Shown: positions 1 to 9,348, counted from the stretch's first letter. The stretch: 64,000 nt of DNA from Lachnospiraceae bacterium (GCA_017935565.1 JAGBHK010000022.1:1-64000); one strand, 5' to 3'. Program-made: numbers and translations. The notes: generated from the sequence alone by a model not told the origin.

Positions 1-1656
1 AAGGTTACTATTGACGATAAAACATACACACCTCAGCAGATTTCAGCAATGATTCTTTCAAAGCTTAAAGCTGATGCAGAAAGCTACCTTGGTGACAAAG
101 TAACAGAAGCAGTTATCACAGTTCCTGCTTACTTTACAGACTCACAGCGTCAGGCAACAAAAGACGCAGGTAAGATTGCAGGCCTTGATGTTAAGAGAAT
201 TATCAACGAGCCAACAGCTGCAGCTTTAGCTTATGGTCTTGACAATGAAAATGAACAGAAAATTATGGTATACGACTTAGGTGGTGGTACATTCGACGTA
301 TCTATCATCGAGATCGGTGATGGTGTTATCGAAGTATTAGCAACATCTGGTGATAATAAGCTCGGTGGTGATGACTTCGACGAAAAGATTACAAATTATA
401 TGATTGAAGAGTTCAAGAAGCAGGAAGGCATTGACTTATCAACAGATAAGATGGCTCTTCAGAGATTAAAAGAAGCTGCTGAAAAGGCTAAGAAGGAGTT
501 GTCAAATACAACAACTACAAACATTAACCTTCCATTCATTACCGCTAACCAGGATGGTCCAAAGCATTTCGATATGAACCTTACAAGAGCTAAATTTGAT
601 GAATTAACACACGATTTAGTTGAAAGAACAGCTGCTCCTGTACAGAATGCGTTAAAGGATGCAGGTCTTACAGCTTCTGAATTATCAAAGGTATTACTTG
701 TTGGTGGTTCTACAAGAATTCCAGCAGTACAGGATAAAGTAAAACAGCTTACAGGACATGAACCATCTAAGTCACTTAACCCAGATGAATGTGTTGCACT
801 TGGTGCTTCTATTCAGGGTGGTAAGTTAGCTGGTGATGCAGGCGCAGGCGAAATCTTACTTCTTGACGTAACTCCATTATCACTTTCTATTGAAACAATG
901 GGTGGTGTTGCTACAAGACTTATCGAAAGAAATACAACAATTCCTGCAAAGAAGAGCGAAGTATTCTCTACAGCTGCTGATAACCAGAGCGCAGTTGATA
1001 TCAGAGTAGTACAGGGCGAAAGACAGTTCGCTAAAGATAACAAACTTTTAGGTGAGTTCAGACTTGACGGAATTGCTCCAGCTCCAAGAGGAATCCCTAA
1101 GATTGAAGTTACATTTGATATCGATGCAAATGGTATTGTAAATGTATCTGCTAAGGATTTAGGAACAGGTAAAGAACAGCACATTACAATCACATCTGGT
1201 TCAAATATGTCAGATGATGAAATCGAAAGAGCGGTTGCTGAAGCTGCTGAATTCGAAGCTGCTGATAAGGCTCGTAAGGAAGGTATCGATGCAAGAAATG
1301 AAGCTGATTCATTAGTATTCCAGACAGAAAAGGCTATTAATGAAGTTGGTGATAAACTTGATGCAGCTGATAAGGCTAATGTAGAAGCTGACTTAAATGC
1401 ATTAAAGGATTTACTTGCAAAGACAAATCCTGAATCAATGACAGAATCAGATGTTGAAGAAATCAAGGCTGCTAAGGAAAAACTTATGACAGGTGCACAG
1501 AATCTTTTCACAAAGATGTATGAGCAGGCACAAGCTACAGGTGCGGGTCCAGATATGGGCGCAGCAGGTCCTGACATGGGTGCAGGTGCTTACACAGAAA
1601 CAGAAAGCACATCAGCAGATGATGATGTAATTGATGCTGATTACAAAGAAGTTTAA
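1..1656 (+). CDS. dnaK: Molecular chaperone DnaK (Hsp70), 5' end outside window
   Basis: ATP-dependent cytosolic chaperone that works with DnaJ and GrpE. The reading frame is open from base 1 and the first residues ([17 protein letters not shown]) match the middle of the Hsp70 ATPase domain, so roughly the first 100 residues are missing. Visible Hsp70 signatures are [34 protein letters not shown] and [13 protein letters not shown], followed by the substrate-binding domain and the helical lid. The C-terminus has the usual Gly/Met-rich stretch and an acidic end, [12 protein letters not shown], close to the EEVD-like tails of bacterial DnaK. dnaJ follows after a 77-base gap holding a strong hairpin. 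An ATG at 49 is internal and is not the start. Confidence 0.98.
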   Translation, partial: KVTIDDKTYTPQQISAMILSKLKADAESYLGDKVTEAVITVPAYFTDSQRQATKDAGKIAGLDVKRIINEPTAAALAYGLDNENEQKIMVYDLGGGTFDVSIIEIGDGVIEVLATSGDNKLGGDDFDEKITNYMIEEFKKQEGIDLSTDKMALQRLKEAAEKAKKELSNTTTTNINLPFITANQDGPKHFDMNLTRAKFDELTHDLVERTAAPVQNALKDAGLTASELSKVLLVGGSTRIPAVQDKVKQLTGHEPSKSLNPDECVALGASIQGGKLAGDAGAGEILLLDVTPLSLSIETMGGVATRLIERNTTIPAKKSEVFSTAADNQSAVDIRVVQGERQFAKDNKLLGEFRLDGIAPAPRGIPKIEVTFDIDANGIVNVSAKDLGTGKEQHITITSGSNMSDDEIERAVAEAAEFEAADKARKEGIDARNEADSLVFQTEKAINEVGDKLDAADKANVEADLNALKDLLAKTNPESMTESDVEEIKAAKEKLMTGAQNLFTKMYEQAQATGAGPDMGAAGPDMGAGAYTETESTSADDDVIDADYKEV

Positions 1657-1673
1657 TAATTAAATAAAAAGTA

Positions 1674-1703
1674 CAATTTGGAGCACGAAAGTGTTCCAAA
1701 TTG
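1674..1703 (+). other. Intergenic stem-loop between dnaK and dnaJ
   Basis: A 13-bp stem, CAATTTGGAGCAC (1674-1686) with GTGTTCCAAATTG (1691-1703), with one G-T pair, closes a GAAA tetraloop. Flanking GTA/TTAC bases can extend it past a bulge. No T-run follows, so it does not look like a full intrinsic terminator. It may stabilise or process the dnaK-dnaJ mRNA or dampen read-through into dnaJ; this is inference. Confidence 0.75.
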
Positions 1704-1733
1704 TTACGTTTATCAGAATAGAGAGGCAATTGT

Positions 1734-2915
1734 ATGGCAGATAAGAGAGATTATTACGAGGTACTTGGTGTTGATAGAAATGCCGATGATGCCGCACTTA
1801 AAAGAGCATACAGACAATTAGCAAAGAAATATCATCCAGATACAAATCCGGGTGATGCTGAGGCTGAAGCAAAATTTAAGGAAGCTTCTGAAGCCTATGC
1901 AGTACTTAGTGACGCTGAAAAGAGAAGACAATACGACCAGTTTGGTCATGCTGCGTTTGAAGGTGGCGGCGGAGGTGCTGGCGGATTTGAATTCAACTTC
2001 GGTGATATGGGCGATATTTTCGATATTTTCGGAGATTTGTTTGGTGGCGGAAGTTCAAGACGTAGAGCAAGCAATGCACCAATGAAAGGCGCAAACTTAA
2101 GAACAGCAGTTAGAATCAAATTTGAGGAAGCTGTATTCGGTTATGAAAAGGAAATTGAAGTTAATATTAAGGATTCTTGCCCTAAATGTAATGGAACAGG
2201 TGCAAAACCTGGTACATCCCCTGTTACATGTTCAAAATGTGGCGGCAAGGGTAGAGTAATTTATACTCAGCAGTCACTTTTTGGAATGATTAGAAATGAA
2301 CAGGCATGTCCTGATTGTTCTGGAACAGGTAAAGTGATTAAGGAAAAATGTTCTGATTGCTACGGAACTGGATATATTTCAACAAGAAAGAAAATTAATG
2401 TTGCAATTCCTGCAGGTATTGATTCAGGACAGAGCATTAGAATTAAAGATAAGGGTGAACCTGGTGTAAATGGAGGCCCAAGAGGCGACTTACTCGTTGA
2501 AGTTATTGTTGAAAGACATCCTATATTCCAGAGACAGGAATATAATCTTTATTCAACAGCTCCTATTTCATTCGCACAGGCTGCACTCGGTGGCGATGTT
2601 AAGATTACAACTATTGATGGTGAAGTATTATTTACTATTAAGCCGGGAACACAGACAGATACAAAGATTCGTCTTAAAGGCAAAGGTGTTCCTTCGCTTC
2701 GTAACAAGAATGTTCGTGGTGACCATTATGTAACATTGGTTGTTGATGTTCCAGATAAATTGACTAAGGAACAGAAGGAAGCATTGCTGGAATTTGACAG
2801 ACTTATGGGCGATACTTTGGGAATTGGTGGCGATAATGCTGATAATGAAGACTCGGACAATAAGGATGACAAGGACGATAAGCCTAAGAAGAAAAAAGGT
2901 TTGTTTGGAAAGTAA
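1734..2915 (+). CDS. dnaJ: Co-chaperone DnaJ (Hsp40)
   Basis: Type I J-protein of 393 residues that stimulates DnaK ATPase and delivers substrates. The N-terminal J-domain (about 1-70) carries HPD in [11 protein letters not shown], followed by a Gly/Phe-rich linker (about 75-105). Four zinc-binding CxxCxGxG motifs follow: [24 protein letters not shown] and CSDCYGTG. Then come the two C-terminal substrate domains. The end is an unusual acidic-then-lysine-rich tail ([20 protein letters not shown]). The ATG at 1734 follows GAGAGG at a suitable distance. It is the last gene of the dnaK operon here, since a terminator follows directly. Confidence 0.98.
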   Translation: MADKRDYYEVLGVDRNADDAALKRAYRQLAKKYHPDTNPGDAEAEAKFKEASEAYAVLSDAEKRRQYDQFGHAAFEGGGGGAGGFEFNFGDMGDIFDIFGDLFGGGSSRRRASNAPMKGANLRTAVRIKFEEAVFGYEKEIEVNIKDSCPKCNGTGAKPGTSPVTCSKCGGKGRVIYTQQSLFGMIRNEQACPDCSGTGKVIKEKCSDCYGTGYISTRKKINVAIPAGIDSGQSIRIKDKGEPGVNGGPRGDLLVEVIVERHPIFQRQEYNLYSTAPISFAQAALGGDVKITTIDGEVLFTIKPGTQTDTKIRLKGKGVPSLRNKNVRGDHYVTLVVDVPDKLTKEQKEALLEFDRLMGDTLGIGGDNADNEDSDNKDDKDDKPKKKKGLFGK

Positions 2916-2925
2916 GCAGGAAAAC

Positions 2926-2972
2926 AGGATATATGAAAACTTTATTTTAGGGTTTTTCATATATCCTTTTTT
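2926..2972 (+). terminator. Rho-independent terminator after dnaJ
   Basis: The inverted repeat AGGATATATGAAAA (2926-2939) and TTTTCATATATCCT (2954-2967) is perfect over 14 bp and runs into TTTTTT. It lies 11 bases after the dnaJ stop. Confidence 0.9.
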
Positions 2973-3078
2973 GAGTATAGAATATATTACTCTTTTTGAG
3001 TACAAATTATTCTTGTATTATGCACGAGGTTATATTAAAATATTGGTTGCAAGGTTTTTGCAACAGGAGGTGTGCTGT

Positions 3079-3522
3079 TTGAAAAGATATATATTTTTGA
3101 TGGTGATGACTTTGTGTTTGGTTCTTGTTGCGTGTTCAAATGATAATGTAGACAATAATGCGAATGAAGATACAGATAATGGGAAATTAGAAATAAATTG
3201 TGAAACAGATTCAAGTATAGAATTAGAAACAAAAAATGATAAAGAGAATATTTGTTGTGGCATTTATACAGATGGAAAATATGGAGAACTGGTTATTAAC
3301 GAAAACGGTTATGCTAGTTTGACTTTAAATGTTGATGCTAGTATTACTGGACCTAATGGAAAATATGAATACAAATCTGGAATATTTTACATTGTTGAAG
3401 ACGGAGTTGTAAAAGCTGCAATGAAGAATGTGAAAGGAAAATTGCATTTACTCAAGTATCAAATTGGTAATGAAACATATAAGTATGAAGAAGGCGAAAA
3501 AGTCTTTTATTTATCGGAGTAA
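3079..3522 (+). CDS. Small secreted lipoprotein of unknown function
   Basis: Predicted lipoprotein of 147 residues. The start chosen is TTG at 3079 because AGGAGG (3065-3070) lies 8 bases upstream; the open frame runs further upstream but has no better signal. The N-terminus LKRYIFLMVMTLCLVLVAC is a short positive region, hydrophobic core and lipobox (LVAC), so the mature protein should be lipid-anchored at Cys19. An Asn/Asp/Glu-rich linker follows, then a compact domain (about 60-147) with alternating hydrophobic residues that suggests a beta-rich fold. I do not recognise the family. It stands alone between the dnaJ terminator and a small conserved gene. Confidence 0.75.
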   Translation: MKRYIFLMVMTLCLVLVACSNDNVDNNANEDTDNGKLEINCETDSSIELETKNDKENICCGIYTDGKYGELVINENGYASLTLNVDASITGPNGKYEYKSGIFYIVEDGVVKAAMKNVKGKLHLLKYQIGNETYKYEEGEKVFYLSE

Positions 3523-3551
3523 AATAAAGTTGAAAAAACTGGAGGTAAATT

Positions 3552-3782
3552 ATGGTTAATCCTGCAATGGTAATGAAAATAATGAATGCAAAGAAAAAGT
3601 TTACAAACAATCATCCGAAGTTTGTAGCATTTCTTAGCGCTATGTTTGGTACTGGCATACCGGAAGATACGGTTATTGAACTTACAGTTACAAAGCCAGG
3701 CATGCAGCCTGTTACTACAAATATAAAAGTAAAAAAAGAAGATTTAGAATTACTTGATTCGCTTAAAGATATGATGAAATAG
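3552..3782 (+). CDS. Small conserved-looking protein, function unknown
   Basis: A 76-residue soluble protein with no signal peptide or membrane helix. ATG at 3552 follows CTGGAGG with good spacing. The N-terminal half is a basic helix (MVNPAMVMKIMNAKKKFTNN) and the C-terminal half looks like a small beta/alpha unit (ELTVTKPGMQPVTTNIKV, then a helix ending DSLKDMMK). It is followed after 10 bases by the HAD gene, so the two are probably co-transcribed. I cannot assign a function. Confidence 0.75.
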   Translation: MVNPAMVMKIMNAKKKFTNNHPKFVAFLSAMFGTGIPEDTVIELTVTKPGMQPVTTNIKVKKEDLELLDSLKDMMK

Positions 3783-3792
3783 GAATATAGTT

Positions 3793-4506
3793 ATGATTAG
3801 AGCAATTTTGTTTGATTTGGATGGCACATTGTTGCCAATGGATTATGATGGGTTTATGAAAATGTATTTTGGTGCGTTGTCGAAAAAGGTAGCGCCTTTA
3901 GGATATGAAGTGGAAAGTTTTGTTCCTAACCTTTGGCAAGGTGTTAAGGCTATGGTTGTCAATGATGGGACTAAGACTAATGAGGAAGCCTTTTGGCAAA
4001 CATTTGCAAAGATATATGGTGACAAGGTTTATGACGATATACCTGTCTTTGATGAGTTTTATAAAAATGAGTTTTGCGTGGCAAAGGGTGCATGTGGATT
4101 TACCAAGGCTGCAAAAGAAGTGGTGGAATTAGCAAAAAAATATGCCGAAAAAGTGGTGCTAGCTACAAATCCATTATTCCCAAGTGTTGCCACAGAAAAT
4201 CGTATGAGTTGGGCAAGACTTGCACCTTCGGATTTTGATTTATTTACTACATATGAAAATTCATCATTTTCTAAACCAAACACTTTATATTATAAGGAAA
4301 TCTGTGATAAGATAGGTGTGAAACCAGAAGAGTGTTTGATGGTAGGTAATGATGTGGATGAGGATATGGTGGCAGAAAAACTTGGAATGAAGGTATTTTT
4401 GCTTGAAGATTGCCTTATAAATAAGAATGAAGTGGATATAAGTAGATTTGATAAGGGTGGATTTGAAGAATTGAAGGAATATATAAGTAAAATTTGTTTA
4501 CTTTAG
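3793..4506 (+). CDS. HAD-superfamily hydrolase
   Basis: A 237-residue phosphatase-like enzyme. HAD motif I is LFDLDGTLLP at the N-terminus (nucleophile and acid/base Asp). Motif II is a Thr in LATNPLFPS, motif III the Lys in SKPNTLYY, and motif IV GNDVDEDM, which binds Mg2+. A helical cap lies between motifs I and II (about 15-100), typical of subfamily I HADs. The likely activity is hydrolysis of a small phosphorylated metabolite; the substrate cannot be read from sequence. The gene sits between two small unknown genes with short gaps. Confidence 0.88.
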   Translation: MIRAILFDLDGTLLPMDYDGFMKMYFGALSKKVAPLGYEVESFVPNLWQGVKAMVVNDGTKTNEEAFWQTFAKIYGDKVYDDIPVFDEFYKNEFCVAKGACGFTKAAKEVVELAKKYAEKVVLATNPLFPSVATENRMSWARLAPSDFDLFTTYENSSFSKPNTLYYKEICDKIGVKPEECLMVGNDVDEDMVAEKLGMKVFLLEDCLINKNEVDISRFDKGGFEELKEYISKICLL

Positions 4507-4518
4507 GAGGAGATTTTT

Positions 4519-4755
4519 ATGGAAAAGGAAAAAGCGTGTAAAAGTAGTAGTTTATCATCTGCGCTTAGAGTGTTTGCAGTACTTATTATTATTGTCGGAA
4601 TATTTTCCGCTGTGCCATATATGAATATATTTGGAGAACTTGTAGCTATTTGTATTGGAGTAGAAATTGCATTAGCACTTATTATGTTTGGAATAGCAAG
4701 AGCAATAGATTATCTTGCCGAGTTAGTAGAAATTGCAAGAAATGACAAAAAGTAG
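4519..4755 (+). CDS. Small membrane protein, function unknown
   Basis: A 78-residue protein preceded by AGGAGGAG at ideal spacing. There are two hydrophobic segments, about residues 17-38 (RVFAVLIIIVGIFSAV) and 40-62 (GELVAICIGVEIALALIMFG), then a short charged tail. This suggests a two-helix hairpin in the cytoplasmic membrane. It lies directly upstream of prmA and is probably part of the same transcript. No family is recognised. Confidence 0.75.
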   Translation: MEKEKACKSSSLSSALRVFAVLIIIVGIFSAVPYMNIFGELVAICIGVEIALALIMFGIARAIDYLAELVEIARNDKK

Positions 4756-4775
4756 TATGGAAAGGATTTTAAATT

Positions 4776-5732
4776 ATGAAATGGATTAAATACACATTAA
4801 AAACAACAAATGAAGCAGTTGATTTGGTAGCTGACGCAATGCTTGAAGCAGGCGTTGATGGCGTACAGATTGAGGATAATACTGGTATTTCAGAGGCGGA
4901 CAAAAAGAGAATGTTTATCGACTTTTTGCCTGAACTTCCGATAGATGAAGGCATTTCTTACATAAGCTTTTATGTGGAAGATGATTCAAATGAAGAGGAA
5001 ATGCTTGCAACTGTTCGTGAAGCAGTTGACTCTGTGAAAGATTTTATGGATGTTGGTGAGGTTACAATCGTTAAGTCTGAAACAGAGGACAAGGATTGGA
5101 TAAATAACTGGAAGGAATTCTTCCATGCATTTACAGTAGATGATATTGTTATTAAGCCTACTTGGGAAGATATTAAGCCTGAGTATGAAGGCAAGATGCT
5201 TATAGAGATTGATCCAGGTATTGCTTTTGGTACAGGTATGCATGAGACAACACAGCTTTGTATGAGACAGTTGCTAAAATATGTAAATGAAGATGCTGTA
5301 GTGTTAGATGCTGGTTGTGGAAGTGGTATTTTATCAATTGTTGCATTGAAACTTGGTGCTAAATCTGCAGTAGGTGTTGATATTGATGAAAATGCATCAA
5401 TTGCAGCAGTTGAGAATCTTGACGTTAATAAGATTGATAGAAGCAAATTTAAGGTATTTACTGGAAATATTTTAGAGGATGATAAGCTTGGTGAAGAAAT
5501 TGGTCACGGTGCATATGATATCGTGGTTGCAAATATCTTAGCAGATGTTCTTTTACCACTTACACCAAAGGTGCCAAATCACTTGAAAGTTGGCGGTTAT
5601 TATATTACATCTGGTATTATCAATACAAAAGAAGAAGAAGTTAAGAAATGTATTGAAGATACTGGTAAATTTGAAATTGTTGAAATTACAAGACAAAAAG
5701 ATTGGGTTTCAATTACAGCAAGGAGAAAATAA
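4776..5732 (+). CDS. prmA: Ribosomal protein L11 methyltransferase
   Basis: SAM-dependent methyltransferase of 318 residues that trimethylates ribosomal protein L11. The N-terminal ferredoxin-like substrate domain starts MKWIKYTLKTTNEAVDLV. The catalytic Rossmann domain follows, with the PrmA block GIAFGTGMHETTQLC, SAM motif I VLDAGCGSGILSI, GVDIDENA (motif II) and the catalytic-site block VANILADVLLPL. Length matches the family. The stop codon overlaps the ATG of rsmE (TAATG), a pairing of ribosome-modification genes that is common in Firmicutes. Confidence 0.97.
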   Translation: MKWIKYTLKTTNEAVDLVADAMLEAGVDGVQIEDNTGISEADKKRMFIDFLPELPIDEGISYISFYVEDDSNEEEMLATVREAVDSVKDFMDVGEVTIVKSETEDKDWINNWKEFFHAFTVDDIVIKPTWEDIKPEYEGKMLIEIDPGIAFGTGMHETTQLCMRQLLKYVNEDAVVLDAGCGSGILSIVALKLGAKSAVGVDIDENASIAAVENLDVNKIDRSKFKVFTGNILEDDKLGEEIGHGAYDIVVANILADVLLPLTPKVPNHLKVGGYYITSGIINTKEEEVKKCIEDTGKFEIVEITRQKDWVSITARRK

Positions 5733-6469
5733 TGCATCATTTTTTTGTAGAGCCTCAGTGTGTGGGCGAAGAAGAAATTATTATAACTGGCAGTGATATT
5801 AATCATATTAAGAATGTTCTTCGTATGACAGTTGATGAAGAATTGTTAATAAGTGATGGACAAGGTAGGGATTATTGTTGTATAATATCTAACTTGTTGG
5901 ATGATAAAATTGTTGCACGCATTACTGGAGAAAATGCAGAGCGTACGGAATTGTCGTCAAAGTTCTATTTGTTCCAGGGGCTTCCAAAAAGCGACAAGAT
6001 GGAGTTAATCGTTCAAAAGGCGGTAGAACTTGGCGTTTATGAGATTATTCCATTTAAGGCAAAAAGATGCGTGGTTAAGCTTGATGATAAGAAGGCTGAT
6101 TCAAAAATTAAAAGATGGCAGTCTATTTCAGAAAGTGCAGCAAAGCAGTCAAAACGAGGCATAATTCCAAATGTTCATGATGTTATGACATTTAAGGAAG
6201 CGGTGGAATATGCCAAAACATTTGATATTTCCATTATTCCATACGAGAATTTTAAAGATATGACTTCTACAAGAGAGGTTATTGAAAAAATTGGCGGTAA
6301 TATGAATATTGGTATATTTATTGGACCAGAAGGTGGATTTGATTCGGAAGAAGTTGATTACGCTTTCGAAAATGGAATTCATCCAATTTCATTAGGTAAG
6401 AGAATTTTAAGAACTGAAACAGCAGGGCTTGCGATACTTTCAGTTTTGATGTTTAAGATTGAGGAATAA
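5732..6469 (+). CDS. rsmE: 16S rRNA (uracil1498-N3)-methyltransferase
   Basis: SPOUT-class methyltransferase of 245 residues that modifies U1498 of 16S rRNA. ATG at 5732 (MHHFFVEP) is chosen because AAGGAG lies just upstream and overlaps the prmA stop by one base; an in-frame codon at 5702 lies inside prmA. The N-terminal PUA-like RNA-binding domain is followed by the knotted SPOUT domain with FIGPEGGFDSEEVD and ISLGKRILRTETAGLAI, which form the SAM-binding trefoil knot. Confidence 0.97.
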   Translation: MHHFFVEPQCVGEEEIIITGSDINHIKNVLRMTVDEELLISDGQGRDYCCIISNLLDDKIVARITGENAERTELSSKFYLFQGLPKSDKMELIVQKAVELGVYEIIPFKAKRCVVKLDDKKADSKIKRWQSISESAAKQSKRGIIPNVHDVMTFKEAVEYAKTFDISIIPYENFKDMTSTREVIEKIGGNMNIGIFIGPEGGFDSEEVDYAFENGIHPISLGKRILRTETAGLAILSVLMFKIEE

Positions 6470-6473
6470 GAAA

Positions 6474-7631
6474 ATGATAGCATATTTGGATAATTCAGCG
6501 ACAACCAAAGTTCTTGACAGTGTCAAGGATATAATGATTAAGGTTATGAATGAGGATTTTGGTAATCCTTCATCACTTCATTTAAAGGGTGTTGATGCTG
6601 AAAAGTATATTAAAGATGCAAAAGAGAATATTGCAAAGATTTTGAAGGTTAAGGAAGGGGAAATATTCTTTACTTCCGGAGGTACAGAATCTAATAATAT
6701 GGCGCTAATTGGCTTTGCTATGGCAAATAAAAGAGCAGGCAACCACATTATTACATCGGGAATTGAACATGCTTCAATTCTTAATACGGCAAAATTTTTG
6801 GAAGAGCAGGGCTTTAGAGTGTCTTACATTCCTGTTGATAAGGATGGCGTTATCGATATGGACAAACTAAAAGCCGAGGTGTGCGAGGATACTATTTTAG
6901 TGTCAGTGATGCACGTTAATAATGAAATTGGTTCTATTCAGCCAATTGAAGAGATTGTTAAAGTGGTAAAAGCAAAGAATTCTAATGTAAAGGTTCACGT
7001 GGATGCCATTCAATCGTTTGGTAAACTTACAATTCAACCTAAAAAGATTGGCGTGGATATGTTAAGTGTTAGCGGTCATAAGATTCACGGACCAAAAGGT
7101 TCAGGTTTCTTGTACATTGCAGAGGGCGTAAAGGTTAAACCGATTTTAATTGGTGGCGGTCAGGAAAAGGGTATGCGTTCAGGTACACAGAATGTTCCGG
7201 CTATTGCAGGATTAGGCGTGGCTGCCAAAGAAAATTATTCTGACTTTGCAGGTAAGCAGGCAAAAATGATTGAACTTAAGGACTATTTCATTGACAGAGT
7301 AAGTAATATTCCAAATGTTAAGATAAATAGTAAAAAGGGCATGGAGGGTGCGCCACACATCATTAGCGTAAGCTTTATTGGTGTTAGAAGCGAGGTTATG
7401 CTTCACACTCTTGAGGAATATGATATTTTCATTTCAGCAGGCTCGGCTTGTTCATCAAATAAAAAGGCTCATGTAAGTGATACATTGAAAGGTATTGGTC
7501 TTTCAAATGAAGAGCTGGATTCAACAGTAAGATTTAGTCTTTCATACCTTAGTACAAAGGAAGAAGTGGACTATTGCATTGATACTATAGAAAAAAACAT
7601 TGAAATGCTTAGAAAGTATGTAAGAAAGTAG
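6474..7631 (+). CDS. Cysteine desulfurase (NifS/IscS family)
   Basis: PLP enzyme of 385 residues that releases sulfur from cysteine as a persulfide. The start chosen is ATG at 6474 (MIAYLDNSATTKV), preceded by GAGGAA. The PLP lysine is in SVSGHKIHGPKGSGF and the catalytic cysteine is in SAGSACSSNKKAH. The adjacent thiI gene is the likely acceptor, as in Bacillus NifZ-ThiI pairs, giving 4-thiouridine in tRNA and possibly thiamine thiazole sulfur. No iscU or iscR neighbours are present, which argues against a dedicated Fe-S role. The partner assignment is inferred from context. Confidence 0.93.
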   Translation: MIAYLDNSATTKVLDSVKDIMIKVMNEDFGNPSSLHLKGVDAEKYIKDAKENIAKILKVKEGEIFFTSGGTESNNMALIGFAMANKRAGNHIITSGIEHASILNTAKFLEEQGFRVSYIPVDKDGVIDMDKLKAEVCEDTILVSVMHVNNEIGSIQPIEEIVKVVKAKNSNVKVHVDAIQSFGKLTIQPKKIGVDMLSVSGHKIHGPKGSGFLYIAEGVKVKPILIGGGQEKGMRSGTQNVPAIAGLGVAAKENYSDFAGKQAKMIELKDYFIDRVSNIPNVKINSKKGMEGAPHIISVSFIGVRSEVMLHTLEEYDIFISAGSACSSNKKAHVSDTLKGIGLSNEELDSTVRFSLSYLSTKEEVDYCIDTIEKNIEMLRKYVRK

Positions 7632-7637
7632 GTTATT

Positions 7638-8825
7638 ATGATTAATTTTAAATCGTTTCTTATCAAATACGGCGAAATCGGCGTAAAAGGTAAAAATAAG
7701 TTTATATTTGAGGATGCTCTTGTTAAGCAGATTAGATTTGCGTTAAACAGAGTGGAAGGTCAGTTCAAGGTTCATAAAGAGGAATCAAGAATTTATGTGG
7801 ATACTTTGTCTGAGTATGATTATGATGAAGTTATCGAGGCTTTAAAAACTGTTTTTGGTATTGTATACATTTGCCCAGTAGTTCAGTTTGAAGATAATGG
7901 CTATGAAGATATGGCTAAAAAGGTTGTTGAGTATGTTGGTGAAATGTACGAGGACAAGAATATTACATTTAAGGTAAATGCAAGACGTGCAAAGAAGAAT
8001 TGGCCAATGGATTCTATGGAAATCAATAGAGAGCTCGGTGGCGAAATTTTGGCAGCATTTCCTGAAATGAAGGTTGATGTCCATAATCCTGAACTTTTGT
8101 TGAATGTTGAAGTTAGAAAGCACATCAATGTGTATTCAAAGAGTATTCCAGGACCAGGCGGTATGCCTGTTGGTACAGCTGGTAAGGCAATGCTTTTATT
8201 GTCAGGTGGTATCGATAGCCCTGTTGCAGGATATATGATTTCAAAAAGAGGTGTTGAGCTTGAAGCAACATATTTCCACGCTCCACCATATACATCAGCT
8301 AGAGCAAAACAGAAAGTTATTGATTTGGCAAGGATTGTTGCAAAATATTCTGGTCCAATCAAGCTTAATATAGTTAATTTTACAGAAACACAGCTTTATA
8401 TTTATGAGCAATGCCCACATGATGAACTTACAATTATTATGAAGAGAGTGATGTTCAAGATTGCAGAGCATTTCGCAAAAGAATCTGGAGCTTTAGGACT
8501 TGTAACAGGTGAGAGTATTGCTCAGGTTTCAAGTCAGACATTGCAGTCACTTGGAGTTATTAATGAAGTGTGTACATTGCCAGTGTTTAGACCTGTTATT
8601 GCATTTGATAAGCAGGATATAGTAGATGTGGCTATTAAGATTGGTTCATATGAAACATCGATTTTACCATATGAGGATTGTTGTACAACATTTGTTGCAA
8701 AGCATCCTGTAACAAAACCAACACATGAGCAGATTGCTCGTTCTGAAAGACATCTTGAAGAAAAGATTGATGAATTGGTGAAGACTGCTATTGAGACAGT
8801 GGAAGTTGTAATGGTTGAAGCGTAG
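7638..8825 (+). CDS. thiI: tRNA 4-thiouridine synthase ThiI
   Basis: A 395-residue enzyme that adenylates U8 of tRNA and inserts sulfur. The N-terminal ferredoxin-like and THUMP RNA-binding regions (FLIKYGEIGVKGKNK onward) are followed by a PP-loop ATP-pyrophosphatase domain with LLLSGGIDSPVAGYM. There is no C-terminal rhodanese domain, as in other Firmicutes, so sulfur must come from a partner desulfurase, presumably the gene six bases upstream. The C-terminal EDCCTTFVAKHP block is typical of the AANH domain. Confidence 0.97.
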   Translation: MINFKSFLIKYGEIGVKGKNKFIFEDALVKQIRFALNRVEGQFKVHKEESRIYVDTLSEYDYDEVIEALKTVFGIVYICPVVQFEDNGYEDMAKKVVEYVGEMYEDKNITFKVNARRAKKNWPMDSMEINRELGGEILAAFPEMKVDVHNPELLLNVEVRKHINVYSKSIPGPGGMPVGTAGKAMLLLSGGIDSPVAGYMISKRGVELEATYFHAPPYTSARAKQKVIDLARIVAKYSGPIKLNIVNFTETQLYIYEQCPHDELTIIMKRVMFKIAEHFAKESGALGLVTGESIAQVSSQTLQSLGVINEVCTLPVFRPVIAFDKQDIVDVAIKIGSYETSILPYEDCCTTFVAKHPVTKPTHEQIARSERHLEEKIDELVKTAIETVEVVMVEA

Positions 8826-9001
8826 AGAAGAGGCCTTTAAGTTGTAGAAACATGCGTCGGGAATTGGATGGAATTGGTAAAGAGAAGCTTTTTGACAAAT
8901 TGTGTACTGAGGCTGAAAATAAGTTGCTAGTATACAAAAGTGGCACGCCGCTCATCGCAAAGCTTGCAAACGAAAGTAGACCACAGCTCATTGTTTCACA
9001 C

Positions 9002-9028
9002 AAAAAAACAGCACCATTTAGGTGCTGC
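9002..9028 (-). terminator. Terminator of the HPr-like gene
   Basis: Read on the - strand, CAGCACC, loop TAAAT and GGTGCTG are followed by seven T residues (9008-9002). It lies 13 bases past the HPr-like stop. The stem can also form in + strand RNA from thiI but lacks a T-run in that direction. Confidence 0.88.
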
Positions 9029-9041
9029 TTAAAAATGCCAA

Positions 9042-9275
9042 TTAAACTAAATAAGGCTTAAGTACTTCTAAAATTGCATCAATGTTGCTTTCGTCAGCGT
9101 GGATGCATAAGTCGATAGACTTTGAAAGATCAAGGCTGAAGATACCCATAATAGACTTAGCGTCGATAACGTATCTGCCTGATACTAAATCGAAATCTGT
9201 ATCGAACTTTGTGATGTCGTTAACAAATGCCTTAACTTTGTCGATTGAATTTAAACAAATCTGTACTGTTTTCAT
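9042..9275 (-). CDS. HPr-like protein lacking the phospho-histidine
   Basis: A 77-residue protein with the HPr fold pattern. The best match to the PTS carrier HPr is the block AKSIMGIFSLDLSK, which corresponds to the Ser46 regulatory region (KSIMG). The region where HPr carries the active His15 (GxHARPA) reads NSIDKVKAFVND and has no histidine, so it should not transfer phosphate in the PTS. It resembles Crh in keeping the serine and losing the histidine, but is more divergent. The start is ATG at 9275, with AGGAGG 10 bases upstream. Its leader carries a hairpin that hides this SD. It is the only supported - strand gene in the window. Confidence 0.85.
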   Translation of the reverse strand: MKTVQICLNSIDKVKAFVNDITKFDTDFDLVSGRYVIDAKSIMGIFSLDLSKSIDLCIHADESNIDAILEVLKPYLV

Positions 9276-9283
9276 AAAACAAA

Positions 9284-9321
9284 ATCCTCCTAATTACTTA
9301 CATTATATTTTTTAGGAGGAT
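9284..9321 (-). promoter_or_regulatory. SD-sequestering hairpin in the HPr-like leader
   Basis: In the - strand transcript, ATCCTCCTAA (9321-9312) can pair perfectly over 10 bp with TTAGGAGGAT (9293-9284), which contains the SD of the HPr-like gene. An upstream TAGGAG (9339-9334) can instead pair with CTCCTA of the anti-SD arm, giving a weaker, mutually exclusive hairpin that frees the SD. The pairing is seen in sequence; the switching is inference. Confidence 0.7.
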
Positions 9322-9348
9322 ACATAAAGTACTCTCCTATCTGTGTAT

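Noticed and set aside
2794..3078. Upstream extension of the small lipoprotein frame into dnaJ and its terminator
   Set aside because: It crosses the dnaJ terminator and lacks an SD; the TTG at 3079 with AGGAGG and a proper signal peptide is better.
8852..9061. A 69-codon + strand reading frame between thiI and the HPr-like gene
   Set aside because: It has no convincing SD, runs through the HPr-like terminator and into the end of that gene, and shows no recognisable domain. The 8826-9001 stretch is better described as intergenic, possibly holding a decayed gene.
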